Source: Sequoia sempervirens
Taxonomy: Eukaryota > Streptophyta > Pinopsida > Cupressales > Cupressaceae
Length of the DNA stretch: 64,000 bases
Assembly: GCA_007258455.2 (NCBI GenBank)
Contig: VDFB02344376.1
Coordinates: 62,001 to 126,000, forward strand
Direction of reading: 5' to 3'
Shown here: piece by piece, positions 21,301 through 30,319 of the stretch
Layout: the number at the start of each line of letters is the position of its first letter
How positions within the stretch are numbered: the stretch's first letter is position 1
Made by a program: the position numbers and the translations under genes
The notes under the pieces: generated by a model
Seen by the model: only the letters and a program-made list of their open reading frames with translations
Databases searched by the model: none
Told to the model about the DNA's origin: nothing

Positions 21301-24300
21301 ATTTTTATATAGCCATCCCCTGCTGTCCCTAAATTTGGCCTCAAAAATCGGAAACTTGGGGACTCGTCCCGCCGTCCCCTGCCGTCCCCGTCTCGGAAAC
21401 TTGGGGTAACCTTGAAAATTTATCATATAGCTACTACAAAGATTCCTATATTTGACAGTACAACCCTCAACAACAATTTGTTTTGTACGGATCCTTCAAC
21501 AACTTCTAATTGTATATCTGCTCCTTCATTTTCTGCCATTCAGGATGTTCAAAATGCTAATGCTTCATTTGTATGGTCATTGTGGGCTGCTAATGATGAC
21601 TAGTCTATTCTTTTTCATCTTCCTAGTGATGCTGTATGATTTTCTCAAGGAAATTGTATTGTACAATTTGCTAGGGACGAACTCAACATTTTTATCATAC
21701 AACATTCATCCTACTTGTCTTTTGTTGTCCAAAATGCTCAAGAATCAACTATATGATCTAATCAATCTATAGTTGTACAACCTTTAGTTCTTGCTGCTCA
21801 CTCTATTGTATGGTCTAGTGATTTCTCTCCATTTGCTCGCGTTGATTTTGTACAACCATTGATTACTTATTCTTTTGTTGTACAACCCTTATGGAATGCT
21901 AAAACAATAGAATTTACACCTTCCTCTTTTGTTGTATAGTCTTCTACCATTGCTACTAACTAGTCCTTGTCTATGTATCATATTGAAGTAGATGGTGACT
22001 CTTCTGTTGCATTTGTTCATCCTTATGCAATTGGTTTTTTCTTAGACTTTAGAATTGGTAGAAAAAGGAATCATAACTACAAGTTGGCGAATTGGGAGAA
22101 AGTACATTCATTGAATATGAGAATATTGAATAAAGTTATTGTGATGAAAATATCTCTATGGTGCTTGCAGTACTAGTTGGGTTCAAAGATCGATTGGGTG
22201 AAGCATTTTCAAACTCAAGTGTATAGTTATAGATTGGGTTCCTTGTTTGTTTAGTCCTTTTCCATAGTACATTAAATTATATGGACATAGGTGAATGCAT
22301 TCTCCTTGCATTGGCATGCATTTTGGATATGTTGGTTATACTAATGCTCCTTGTGTACTTCAAGATTTCCTCTGATAGTTAGTTTCTACTACCAGTTGCT
22401 ATAGTCACTCCATATCTTCATTCATCATTCTTTGTAGCATGCTCACTGGAACAATCAAGCTATTTTGGCTACCAGTGGGAACCATCAACCCAAAAGTCCT
22501 CTTTCCTCCACAATGTTGTCGCAAGTTTGGAAAACCTTACTAGATGTTACTTGATTACTTGTTTTCTTTGTCATCTAGAAGATGACTTTTTTTGTGGGGT
22601 AGGGGGGGGATAATGTAGTCAACATACAATGCCCTTATTATGTTTTATTAATATGGTTATATTTGACTATGTATTAATTGTTTGTCAACTTTCAAGTAGT
22701 TATAGGAGTCGGTAAACAGTTGTGTTTTGCATGGCAGTCATTGAACTCTTTAAATAAACTTTGTACAGTCAAGGAAATGAGTCTGATCCCAGGCTGATAG
22801 TCTTTGGTCCACTTCTGTAAGAACTTCAAGCGTGAATAAAGATATATTTTATTACTCTATCTATTCATGATTCCAAATATTAGTTTTATCAAAAAGAAGT
22901 GTAAACAACAATGTAAACACTTAGAAAACTATTCCTCTCAAAATGAAGTACATCAAAGAAATTCCCACGCAGTTCATAATGCAAGATTGCAAAGCTTCAC
23001 TAACACCAATAGAGATAGGAACTAAGTTGATTGAAGATAGAGATAGTAAAGTAGTCAATGAAACACCATATAAGAGTCTGGTATAAAATTTGATTTACTT
23101 GACTAATACTCATCCAGACATCTTGTGCAGTTAGAATCTTGTCCCAATTCACAACTCATCAAAAGTAGTCATTGGTCCTCTGCAAAGAGATTTTTAAGAT
23201 ATCTTCTAGGAACACAAAGCTTTGGATTGAAATATTCAAGGAGCGAAGATTTCAAATTTGCTGGTTTTTCAGATTCAGATTGGGCAAGCTGCAAAGCCTC
23301 TAGGAAATCAACTTTTGGTTGCTACTTCAGTCTTGGATTCACCATTGTTTTATGGAGTTGTAAGAAGCAAGTTGCATTGTCATCCATTTAAGTAGAGTAC
23401 AAGGGAATTGTTGCAGCAACGTGTGAAGCAATATGCTTAGACAACTTCTTGAGGATCGTTGACACCTACAACTTGATCCCACAGTTGTGCATTGTGATAA
23501 TCAAAATGTGTTGAATATATCCAAGAATTTAGTGTTCCACGCTTGCACAAAGCATATTGAAATACATCACTTCATTCGCGAATGTGTATTCAACAAGGAA
23601 ATCAAACTTGTTTATACACCAGCCAATGAACAGGTTGCAAATGTCTTCACTAAGCCTTTGAGAAAAGATTAATTTTGTATAGTTTCAAGAAGGTATTGGT
23701 GTTAAATGTTCTTCATTTGTACATGGGTAGCTAACAAGCCTATTTGTTATAGGTGCCCCTCATCATGTATTTTTTATGTGATGAAATAAAGTTAATGAGA
23801 GATTGCTATTTATTCATCACAATCCCTATGTGTCTGCATGGAGACATGTCTATGTATTGTTTCTATTTAAAGGATCTTTGGATGTCCAAATAAAATTGAG
23901 AAAATATAAAGATTGCTCTCCATTTTCAACAGTCTTCACATAAAATGCTGGTGTATTGACTACAACACACCAGCTGTTTACGGCTATCAGTATTTAAGTA
24001 TGTTCTATAAGATAGCACTCGGGCTAATGAATCAGAGATTTTAAAGGGGGCTTATTCACTTGGTGTCTATTATTGGTAACTATTTTAATATGTAATAACT
24101 TTGTAACCCTATGCTTGAACTGGCACTTATTCAGTATTAATGGATTGGGCTTTCTAATTTTTCACTATTAGAATGAAAGATGGTATGCCTAAGATTTTAA
24201 GTTTTCAGATATTTGATGAAGCTTTTGCATCTCGTTGCTGTCATGCAGGTTATTTTAGTAATGCTGAGGCGACTGCAACAACCTTAGACTCAGAAGGGTG

Positions 24301-25026
24301 GCTTAAAACAGGAGATCTGTGTTACTTTGATGAAGAAGGGTTCCTTTTTGTTGTGGACAGAATAAAGGAATTGATCAAATATAAAGGATATCAGGTACTT
24401 TGTTATTAATTTTCCCAGTTTGAGTTATATTCGGAATATCTATCTTCTCACTAAAATATAAACTATTTTCTATGGCAGGTTGCTCCAGCAGAGTTAGAGG
24501 AACTTCTCCTCTCAAATCCAGAGATATCGGATGCTGCAGTTATCCCGTGAGTAGATTTTATCACTTATCTTTCAGAGCTTTCTAACTTGAGAAATAGCTG
24601 ATTATACCAAAGTGGCCGCTTTCCTTGTTCTTGCATACTTTAATTGGCCCTGTTTTTCTGAGCCTTAATTCATATATTGACAGGTATCCTGATAAGGAAG
24701 CGGGTCAAATACCAATGGCATTTGTTGTTAGAAAGGCTGGTGGCAAACTAAAGGAAGAGGATGTTAAGAGTTTTGTTTCAAAACAGGTATTCTAAGCACC
24801 ACAAAATTTTAAATGCTCACTAAACCTAAATATGTAGACCCTTCTGATGAAGAAGTTAGAACCATTCATATTTGAGAGAGAAATTCCTTGTTATGCCTGA
24901 TTGCAGGTTGCACCATACAAAAAGATACGCCGAGTGGCATTTGTGACATCAATCCCCAAGTCTGCATCCGGCAAAATTTTGAGAAAGGATTTGATCCAAC
25001 AGACCCTCACCACCTCCAACTTATGA
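12189..25026 (+). CDS. 4-coumarate:CoA ligase-like acyl-activating enzyme, 3' part (exons 12189-12378, 24249-24394, 24479-24546, 24684-24786, 24907-25026)
   Basis: The five exons join in frame (627 nt) to 208 residues plus stop, about the last 40% of an AMP-forming acyl-CoA ligase. Such enzymes adenylate a carboxylic acid and transfer it to CoA. Motifs in order: GYGLTES (A5), [13 protein letters not shown] (box II of 4CL), [28 protein letters not shown] (A8 and hinge), and [13 protein letters not shown] with the catalytic Lys (A10). All introns are GT..AG. The sequence looks intact and is most like the 4CL-like group that includes peroxisomal OPC-8:0 CoA ligases. The end TSNL is a weak PTS1-like tripeptide, so a peroxisome is possible. 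The N-terminal exon(s) are not in the window. The exact substrate cannot be read from this part. Confidence 0.92.
12567..13080. mobile_element. Foldback / MITE-like element
   Basis: The left arm (12567-12665) and the inverted right arm (about 12973-13080) are alike over about 100 bp. They share CATGTTTTCATTGCATAAGA and GAATGTCATTTAG-type words, and a (TA)n run has expanded in the right arm. The 300-bp centre is non-coding. No certain target duplication was found, so the superfamily is undetermined. Confidence 0.7.
13770..13900 (+). repeat. Local repeat P, copy 1, left piece
   Basis: This matches 17305-17420: both contain TTAGGAGAATNCTAATGCCAGGGAACAT followed by CTTTTAAACAACTTGTTCACTTGGTATCTGG. 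The copy is interrupted after CATCC by the solo LTR and continues at 16851. Confidence 0.75.
13901..16850. mobile_element. Solo LTR interrupted by a hAT-type element
   Basis: The ends TGTTGGAGTG and GGGACAACA are TG..CA with a 5-bp TGTTG/CAACA inverted terminus. The flanks are the perfect duplication CATCC (13896-13900, 16851-16855). The second copy of the host repeat (near 17440) has an uninterrupted CATCC at the same place, proving the insertion. Without the nested element it is about 1.9 kb. There is no coding region, so it is a solo LTR; its start (GCAGCTAACACTGAGAGG) does not match other LTRs in the window. Confidence 0.82.
14584..15649. mobile_element. Non-autonomous hAT-type element with CGATTTTT subterminal repeats
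   Basis: The 1066-bp element is flanked by the perfect 8-bp duplication GGATAAAC (14576-14583, 15650-15657). The terminal inverted repeats are CATAGAAGCATAAATCG and CATAGCAGCATAAATCG, 16 of 17 matching. Many copies of CGATTTTTT lie within about 100 bp of both ends, in opposite orientation, as expected for transposase-binding sites. The centre has AT-rich direct repeats (ATTATATAATTAAATAAA type, about 15040-15330). No transposase frame is present. Confidence 0.85.
16851..17190 (+). repeat. Local repeat P, copy 1, right piece, with LTR-like end
   Basis: This is alike to 17455-17790 over about 330 bp, sharing GACATACAATCAGCACT, CCTATTTAAATGGGAACC and TGTGTCTACTCATAGAG. The last 200 bp resemble the LTRs of the copia element that follows, so this may be a remnant of an earlier copy of the same LTR. 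Confidence 0.72.
17305..17595 (+). repeat. Local repeat P, copy 2
   Basis: This is the second, uninterrupted copy of the repeat, directly upstream of the 5' LTR of the intronic copia element. It serves as the 'empty site' for the solo LTR insertion in copy 1. Confidence 0.72.
17596..17815 (+). repeat. 5' LTR of intronic copia element
   Basis: The right edge is fixed by the primer-binding site. The left edge is estimated from alignment with the 3' LTR (both have TTGG..TGT) and from GTCTT next to it. It shares TGTGTCT, AAGGAT, TAAATAAA and GATTGCTCT blocks with the 3' LTR. Confidence 0.65.
18188..18541 (+). pseudogene. Copia gag (UBN2-type) remnant
   Basis: The frame has the plant copia gag pattern: [59 protein letters not shown]. 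The usual start of the family is altered, and the frame breaks after SYTI; matching text continues in another frame. It sits 370 bp after the primer-binding site, the normal place for gag. Confidence 0.82.
18866..19068 (+). pseudogene. Copia zinc knuckle and protease active-site remnant
   Basis: [13 protein letters not shown] (from about 18871) is a C-x2-C-x4-H zinc knuckle that has lost its last Cys. [10 protein letters not shown] (19039-19068) is the copia protease signature, with the Ser of DSGA changed to Leu, so the enzyme would be dead. Frame shifts occur between the pieces. Confidence 0.75.
19069..19700 (+). pseudogene. Copia GAG-pre-integrase and integrase start, broken
   Basis: 19054-19422 reads through the region after protease and ends with [10 protein letters not shown]. 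Past a stop comes [13 protein letters not shown], the GAG-pre-integrase H-x-RLGH-like motif. Around 19590-19690, pieces like RKLELVHL and WYFMTFI match the start of the integrase core (xELIHTDLxGP, YFxTFIDDY). Several stops and shifts are present. Beyond 19700 the family match is lost. Confidence 0.7.
19700..20448. other. Unassigned part inside the copia element
   Basis: This is low-identity sequence between the integrase remnant and the hAT-type insertion. Frames are short. It may be decayed integrase, but I see no D-D-E landmarks. Confidence 0.4.
20449..21414. mobile_element. Non-autonomous hAT-type element, copy 2
   Basis: 966 bp are flanked by the perfect 8-bp duplication AAAATTTA (20441-20448, 21415-21422). 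The termini are CAGGGATACCC and, inverted, CAAGGTTACCC: 9 of 11 match. The first 270 bp are dense in GGGGAC/GTCCCC words that can fold back on themselves. The right part shares AAATTTCCCTATATTTTTA and GGAAACTTGG blocks with copy 1 (6201-7063). No transposase is present. Both copies sit inside retroelements. Confidence 0.83.
21415..22613 (+). mobile_element. 3' part of another LTR element, internal piece
   Basis: This segment ends in a strong purine tract (GGGGTAGGGGGGGGA, 22596-22610) directly before an LTR-like start, so it is the 3' internal part of an LTR retroelement nested in the copia element. Short frames (e.g. 21412-21603, 21967-22176) show no recognisable domain; repeated phrases around TTGTACAACC occur at 21660-21900. 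Confidence 0.5.
22614..22867 (+). repeat. LTR-like segment following a polypurine tract
   Basis: It starts TGTAGTCAAC just after the purine tract and ends CTATTCA, with a possible polyadenylation-like AATAAA inside (about 22736 and 22835). After it the broken copia RNase H region resumes. No partner LTR was found in the window. Confidence 0.5.
22930..23672 (+). pseudogene. Copia RT tail and RNase H remnant
   Basis: The pieces in order are [15 protein letters not shown] and ETPYKSLV (end of RT), [10 protein letters not shown], then 23125-23391 with [38 protein letters not shown] and KKQVALSSI (RNase H). 23487-23672 carries [20 protein letters not shown] and [10 protein letters not shown]. Stops interrupt VEYKGIV and earlier parts. 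This is clearly the C-terminal end of a copia polyprotein. Confidence 0.88.
23699..23931 (+). repeat. 3' LTR of intronic copia element
   Basis: The LTR-like segment starts TGTTAAATG after the RNase H stop and ends TTTTCAACA. It aligns best to the last 170 bp of the 5' LTR and is more diverged at its start. Confidence 0.65.
24040..24165 (+). repeat. Local repeat P, copy 3
   Basis: TTATTCACTTGGTGTCTATTATTGG and later CAGTATTAATGGATTGGGCTTTC align loosely to the same blocks in copies 1 and 2. It lies directly upstream of the next exon, so this may be the ancestral intron copy. Confidence 0.5.
24249..24394 (+). CDS. Acyl-activating enzyme, internal exon b
   Basis: The acceptor is TCATGCAG and the donor is GTACTT. 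It encodes [11 protein letters not shown] through GWLKTGD and [14 protein letters not shown], including the invariant Asp of TGD that binds the ribose and the Arg of VDRIKE. Confidence 0.93.
24479..24546 (+). CDS. Acyl-activating enzyme, internal exon c
   Basis: The acceptor is ATGGCAG and the donor is GTGAGT. It encodes [22 protein letters not shown] plus two bases of a Pro codon, the start of the mobile C-terminal subdomain. Confidence 0.92.
24684..24786 (+). CDS. Acyl-activating enzyme, internal exon d
   Basis: The acceptor is TTGACAG and the donor is GTATTC. It encodes [20 protein letters not shown] and [14 protein letters not shown], typical of the family's C-terminal subdomain. Confidence 0.92.
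24907..25026 (+). CDS. Acyl-activating enzyme, last exon
   Basis: The acceptor is ATTGCAG. It encodes [20 protein letters not shown], then SGKILRKDL with the catalytic Lys, and stops TGA after TSNL. Confidence 0.93.
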   Translation, partial: VAPYKKIRRVAFVTSIPKSASGKILRKDLIQQTLTTSNL

Positions 25027-26366
25027 TTGTCATCTAATCAGCATGTGGAAGAATATTAAAATTTCTATTTATTCATCAATGTATTATAAATATTTTTATC
25101 AAAAATCAGAACAGCTTTTTTTTAAGGGGGATAGGTGAGCACCCTGTACATATCTATAGGTAATGTGTACATGCTGCTCCATTTATTTGAATTCAAAATG
25201 GATCTTGCGGGAAAGAATCTTCTTAAATATCATTGTGATCTTTAAGAAGTTTGTATTGTAAATCTCTTTATGTTATTTTTTGGTAGCTTCTATTTTTTTT
25301 ACTTTTGTTTTGTTCAATAAAAAAAAATTAAAAAATCAGAAGTAATTTTTTTAAAAATAAATCATATATATTAAAATTAGAAATATATATATATATAAAA
25401 TTGTATGTGTGAATTATATATTAAAATAAATGGTATTTTTTAAAACAGAACATGTATTTTTAAAAGTTTTTTAAAAAGTTATATATTCAAGAGTCATATC
25501 TCTAACATCTCTTAGACAGATGTATTTAAGATATTCATGTTAGTTTGTTTTATTTATCTATATATACATTCTTTTATTTTAACTTTTTTAAAAGAATGAT
25601 ATATATTGTATGTTTATATATAATTTATTGTTTTCTCTTATAAAATATATTTAAAATATCTAAATTTTTAGATATTATTTCATTTTTATTTAAATTATGA
25701 ATTATTTATAGTATTGTTAATTATATAATTATTTTAAAGTATTATATACTATTTTATTCATTTAAGTACATAATTATTTCATTCAAATTATTTTATTCAT
25801 TATAATCAAATGGAAATAATCATGCATGTAAAAAATAAACTTATAATTATTAAAGTTTATAGATTACACATTTTGTTTGCTTTATAATTCTATTATTACT
25901 TCTAATTAATTTTCTTGTGCCATCTTATTTAATTACACTCCAACTCTTACTATCATTTAATTATGCCTCTTAACATAGTTGATAAATATTATAAAGTTAA
26001 TTTAATTATCTAAAATCATTTTTATCATTATAATATAATTAATAATTTTTAATATTGTCAATTTAGATTTTTGCATTGAGGATTAGTTAGAAGAGAAGTT
26101 TGAAAAATCTAAGAGGGAAAAAAATTAAAAGTTACATAAGAATATTATATTGTAATCATAAAAATTATTATTTTTGTGCTTTTAATATTTGAGTATATAA
26201 TGATTAGGTTGTCTTTATGTATTGGCTGGTATGCAAGATGATATATTTTTGTACTTTTATGTGGAAGCTAGCAAATAATTTTATCTGAGCACGATTTGTT
26301 TGTAGACATCTCAATAATATGGACTTCTAGTATGAATATATCATTTACCACTTAGTTTATATCTAC
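25027..26366. other. 3' flank of the ligase gene, AT-rich
   Basis: This holds the 3' UTR and then very AT-rich intergenic DNA (25300-26300) with runs such as (AT)n at 25386-25397. AATAAA occurs at about 25315, a possible polyadenylation signal about 290 nt after the stop. No gene was seen. Confidence 0.6.
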
Positions 26367-27706
26367 TGTAATGTTGTAAAATTGTACCCCTTGCAATTTC
26401 ACATACATTCTTGCATCTGCTTTAGTGTTCACTCCCCTAGCATTTGTGTAGGCTCATTTTAGCCCCTACATCAACCTTTTCCCTCTCAAGATGTTTGGGA
26501 CCTCTTTTCAGCAGCTACCCTCGCATGTCAGCTTTGTGTTAAAACTTGTGTTTTTCCTATTCTCATTATTTTGTAGTGTGATGTGTCTAGACACTAGCGC
26601 GTCGTGCGGACGTCTATGTGCTGCACTGGCATCCTATGATGTTTCAACGTCCAAACGACTGTTTCCAAGCATGTTTGCCACTTGTCAACAACTTTTGTCG
26701 GTGTTAATGGCTAGGGATGCCTTGTAACTGCCCGGGAAGCTTCTTTTCCCTCTTTAAAAGCTATCTCTTCAACTCATTTGGCTTTCCTCTCCTTGGCTTC
26801 TCTCTCAAACATTCTACCATCTTGCTCTTGCTTGCACAGCTCCCTTGTTTGCTACAGCAGCCTCAAGCTCTCAAGTTTTTACAACACTCTTGCATTCTCA
26901 CAGTGCCCTCTACAACACTCTTAGCTCTTGCAACTATCTTTGCCTCTCCCTTTGGCTCCCTTAAACCTTGCAACTGATATCTCTCTTACCTTGTACTTGC
27001 GAGCATCTTGGGATTTGCCACATCCTCTATCGATTACATCTCTACTTCATGATACCGGTTCTCCTCCTCGAGTGGGGATTGTTTTTATCACTTATATTTC
27101 ATGATACAGGCTCTCCTCCTTGAGCAGGGTTTGCTTTTATCACTCCTTTGTTCATTTCTCTATTTATCAATTTGGTTGTCTATGGAGGTGGGAACACCAA
27201 AACGGGGGTTTGACTAAGGCAAACCCCTATACGGCGCCAACACTTTTTCTAGATCTTACGCATGTAGGTATTGAAGACATTCATGTGTTGGAGACTTCAT
27301 TACTTGGATTGTTGTGAGAAGTTTTCTTTCTCTATCCTTTTTAGTTCTATCATTTACTTTACCTTATTTCAATCTTATTACTTTTTGTTACTTTCTCACA
27401 TTCTGGAAGTTCTCAGTAATTAGATCGGTAGTAGTCACTTTGTTATTTTTTGTGACAAACTTGCTTTCTAGTTCATACGAGACATCAATGCGCCTAAGGG
27501 ATTCCAGCGTCTCGCACTATCGTTCGTATTCTACGCATCCATCCTTTGGCCGAAAGCGTGTAAGTTTGTCCAGAATAGCTTTGTGACCTGCTCTTTCTGA
27601 TTCTAGAACTCTCGTGTTGTTCCTTGAGGTAGTTTAGGGCAATTAGCCCCTTGGGAATCTCTTGAGAATAAAGAGACTCATGAGTAGCGAATCCCCCTTC
27701 TCTACA
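26367..27706 (+). repeat. 5' LTR of gypsy-like element I
   Basis: 1340 bp, starting TGTAATGTTGTAAAATTG and ending CTTCTCTACA. It is alike along its full length to the 3' LTR, with small indels. It contains a 23-nt hairpin at 27205-27227. Confidence 0.9.
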
Positions 27707-27997
27707 TTTTGGTGAACCTGACGTGAAGCACAATATTTTTCTCAAAAGACTAGGAATTTATTTAACCCAACTTGGTGGGGTCATAACTTTTGACTTGGTG
27801 CTCGAAATTCAGAACCATTTACACCGTTGGAAAGGTATCCAAGAGGATTGATTCAATCACAAAAATACCATGCCTTTGGCTATCAAATTTTATGGACCGA
27901 TGCAAGTTTTGACCCCAAATTCTACTCTGAGAAGACCTCCGAAAATGCCAATTACTAGAACCTAGAAAATACCGAAAAAATCTGAAAATCTAGATTT

Positions 27998-28361
27998 TTG
28001 TTTTTTCTCAGCAAAATGAATTTAATATCCTCTTTTATGAGTTCACTATCTAATTATATTCAAAATGTTAATGATGTTCCATTTCATGCATGTGATAGTG
28101 ACTTGGATTTGTCCATGTCACTTTGTATCTTTGATCCTTCTCATGAGATTCCTCTTGCTTCGAAGGATATCTTGTTGCAAGAGGATGAAATCATTGATAC
28201 CTTTCTTAACATTACTCTTACCTTCTCTTCATTCCAATGCACTCTATTCTAGAGATGGTGCATTAGTGAATGATGAATCTCTTCTCTATTCTAATGCACT
28301 CTCCTCTAAAGATGATGCATTATTGAATGATGAATCTCCTTCCACATTTGATCCTCCCTAG
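27998..28361 (+). pseudogene. Unrecognised ORF in element I, start of internal region
   Basis: Two overlapping frames (84 and 98 residues) lie 290 bp after the primer-binding site, where gag would be expected. The first is acidic and reads naturally (FMSSLSNYIQNVNDVPFHAC). An imperfect tandem repeat (CTATTCTAATGCACTCT type) lies at 28230-28340. I see no gag motif, so gag may be lost or too diverged to recognise. Confidence 0.4.
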
Positions 28362-28547
28362 ATCAATGTTGAGAATATTTCTTCGAATAATTATTCCACT
28401 AGTTGTGTTGATTCTATAAATGTAATCTATGTCTCTGCTTCCCCTCAAAGGCCTAAGAGACCCGTAATTTATCTGACTCCAGCTAGTCCTAAAAGGATTT
28501 GTTCTATTGATAGTGTCCCATTTGATAGCGATTCTCTTGATATTTCT

Positions 28548-29260
28548 ATGCGTCCCTCTTACAAAGCGGTAGCCCATACTTATAAAAATAGAATGAATAA
28601 ACAACCAAGTCTCCTTCAAGCTCCTAAACACATGACTAAAGCACTTGGTGATTACGATCTTGTCAAGAAAATTTGGGTTACTCTAGCTAAGATCTCATTA
28701 TGGGACTTGCTTCAGTTTGCTCTGGTTTATCAAGGTATGCTTCAAGAAGCCTTGCAAAAGATCCTCTTGCCTTCTTCTACTAGGCCGACAGATGTTGATG
28801 TGTTGATAACTCATATTCATGCAGATTCGTCGAATATTATGTTCTATCTACAGGAACTCCCACCTCTAGAAGTATAGAAGCAAACAAATCCTCTTATCAT
28901 TATAGCTAACATTAATAATATTGGCATTAGACATACTCTCATTGACGTTGGTTCAATGCTCAATGTATGTAGCATAGATCTATTGCCTAAGATTAATATT
29001 GATTCATCTTCTCTTAATGCTTCTTTTGTTATTATTCGTGGGTTTGATAATGTTGGTCAGCAACCTTTGGGCATAATAGTCTTGCCTTTGAGGTTGGGAC
29101 TCGTTACCATGCCCACCCTTGTATATGTTATGTCATAAAATTTACCTTACAATCTTCTCCTCAGTAGACCATGGATTCATGCTATGGGTGCAGTCGCGTC
29201 TACCTTGCATAAATCTATTAAGTTTATTTGTAACAATCGAGTAGTCACAGTTAAGGCTGA
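28548..29260 (+). pseudogene. Retropepsin-like region of element I
   Basis: 28548-28877 ends in the stretch that precedes protease in Tat/Ogre-type gypsy elements (KKIWVTLAKISLWDLLQFAL, then LPPLE). After a stop comes RHTLIDVGSMLNVCSIDLLP, with DVG in place of the DTG/DSG active site, then IIRGFDNVGQQPLGIIVLP. Past another stop, YNLLLSRPWIHAMGAV and STLHKSIKF follow. The order matches the family exactly. The active-site change and stops make it non-functional. Confidence 0.82.
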
Positions 29261-29789
29261 CCCTGAGGCTATGCACTTATGTGAGATAGCAGTTGTTGGT
29301 TAGGTTTCGGTTGTGCCTACTCTTATTCTTTCAGTCTTCCAATGTGTTGGTGTTTACTCCAGCAGTACTTACTATAAAGGATACTCTTGAGATAGATGTC
29401 CCTGAAGAAGATCCTTCTGAGGCAAAAATTTTAAGTTTTCTCCTTCTACCTCTTCTCAAGAGAATGCATGTCTTGGTGATGATTGGGGTTCTCTAGACTT
29501 TACAGATTCCTTCAATGGGGAATATAAAGTCGACCTGATCCACTCAGACCTTTTGATAACATCATCCACACTCGCTATCAAAGATGATTATTCTTTTGTA
29601 TCGCGGGATAATGTGAGCAATATTTGTAATGTCCTTAATGTCGGTCCTCCTCCTTCTGAGAAAAATGATCGCACTTTTGTTAAAGAGGCTAATGTTGGTA
29701 GTCCTGTCAAGAAGGATGATGGTGATCCCATAGAATAGTGTGATCTTCATTGTTGGAATAATGCTCTCTATGGAGATCCTCCTCAAGAT

Positions 29790-30068
29790 TTGCAAGCATG
29801 TTATGGCCCTGGCTTTAATCTTGTCTCTAAATATGGCTATGGTCGTAAAGGTTGTGGGCGTAATGAACAATGTATTCAGGTCCCTATAGAATTCGTACCT
29901 CGTAAGCGTAATTTGGGGCTTGGTTGCTCTACTGAACAATCTAAACAAAAAGCATGGTTGAATGGCGACATGAGTTCTACTCAACCTCGTTCTCTTGAAG
30001 AGATTCATACTCCATTGTATGTTGTCTTCATGTCTTCTTCTTGTGAGCAGTCAAGCTTTTCTCCATGA
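29790..30068 (+). pseudogene. G-patch-like segment of element I
   Basis: YGPGFNLVSKYGYGRKGCGR followed by PIEFVPRKRNLGLGCS fits the G-patch pattern (hydrophobic, MGYxxGxGLGxxxxG, PI, GLG). G-patch modules are known downstream of protease in some plant Ogre/Tat and other retroelements. The frame closes at a stop at 30066-30068. Confidence 0.6.
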
Positions 30069-30077
30069 GAGAAAGGG

Positions 30078-30317
30078 TTGCTTCCTACTCCTCATCCTTT
30101 ATCTGAGCAAGAGCATATTTTGTTGTGGCTTCTAAAATCCTACTTGATTACTCTTCCTTCTCCTACACGTAAGAAATCTCATAAGCATGATAAAGCAAAA
30201 CATTCTTTTTGTGCATACCATCAAGTGACTGGCCATTCCACTAGTGAATTTAAGGCCTTGAATGATAAAATACAACAACTTTGTGATTATGGTGCCATCA
30301 AACTCTCGTTTGACTAA
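30078..30317 (+). pseudogene. Zn-knuckle-like tail of element I
   Basis: FCAYHQVTGHSTSEFKALND followed by KIQQLCDYGAIKL matches the C-x2-H-x4-H-x4-C pattern with I-Q-x-L-I-D-x-G common in Tat-type elements. The last Cys is Phe here. RT would normally follow; instead the frame ends and non-coding DNA begins. Confidence 0.6.
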
Positions 30318-30319
30318 TG

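Larger units (their letters stand above)
17596..23931 (+). mobile_element. Ty1/copia LTR retrotransposon, degenerate, in intron
   Basis: The plus-strand element has a 5' LTR ending AATTTTAACA at 17815, followed by a primer-binding site TTGGTATTAGAGG (17817-17829), the common initiator-Met type. It contains broken gag, protease and integrase pieces and the RNase H end, then a 3' LTR ending TTTTCAACA at 23931. GTCTT occurs at both outer edges, a likely target duplication, although the exact left edge is uncertain by a few bases. The RT core with YxDD is missing. A hAT-type element and part of another LTR element sit inside. Confidence 0.8.
12379..24248 (+). other. Intron of 11,870 bp packed with transposable elements
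   Basis: The donor is GTATTC and the acceptor is TCATGCAG. The flanking exons encode adjacent residues of one conserved protein (VMKG then YFSNAEA), which fixes the borders. The intron holds a foldback element, a solo LTR with a nested hAT-type element, three copies of a local repeat, and a broken copia element that itself contains a hAT-type element and an LTR fragment. 12379-12566 and 13081-13769 show nothing else. Confidence 0.9.

Noticed and set aside
26491..26977. Plus-strand frames in the LTR of element I as genes
   Set aside because: Both LTRs contain corresponding frames. They are low-complexity Ser/Leu-rich and lie in LTR DNA.
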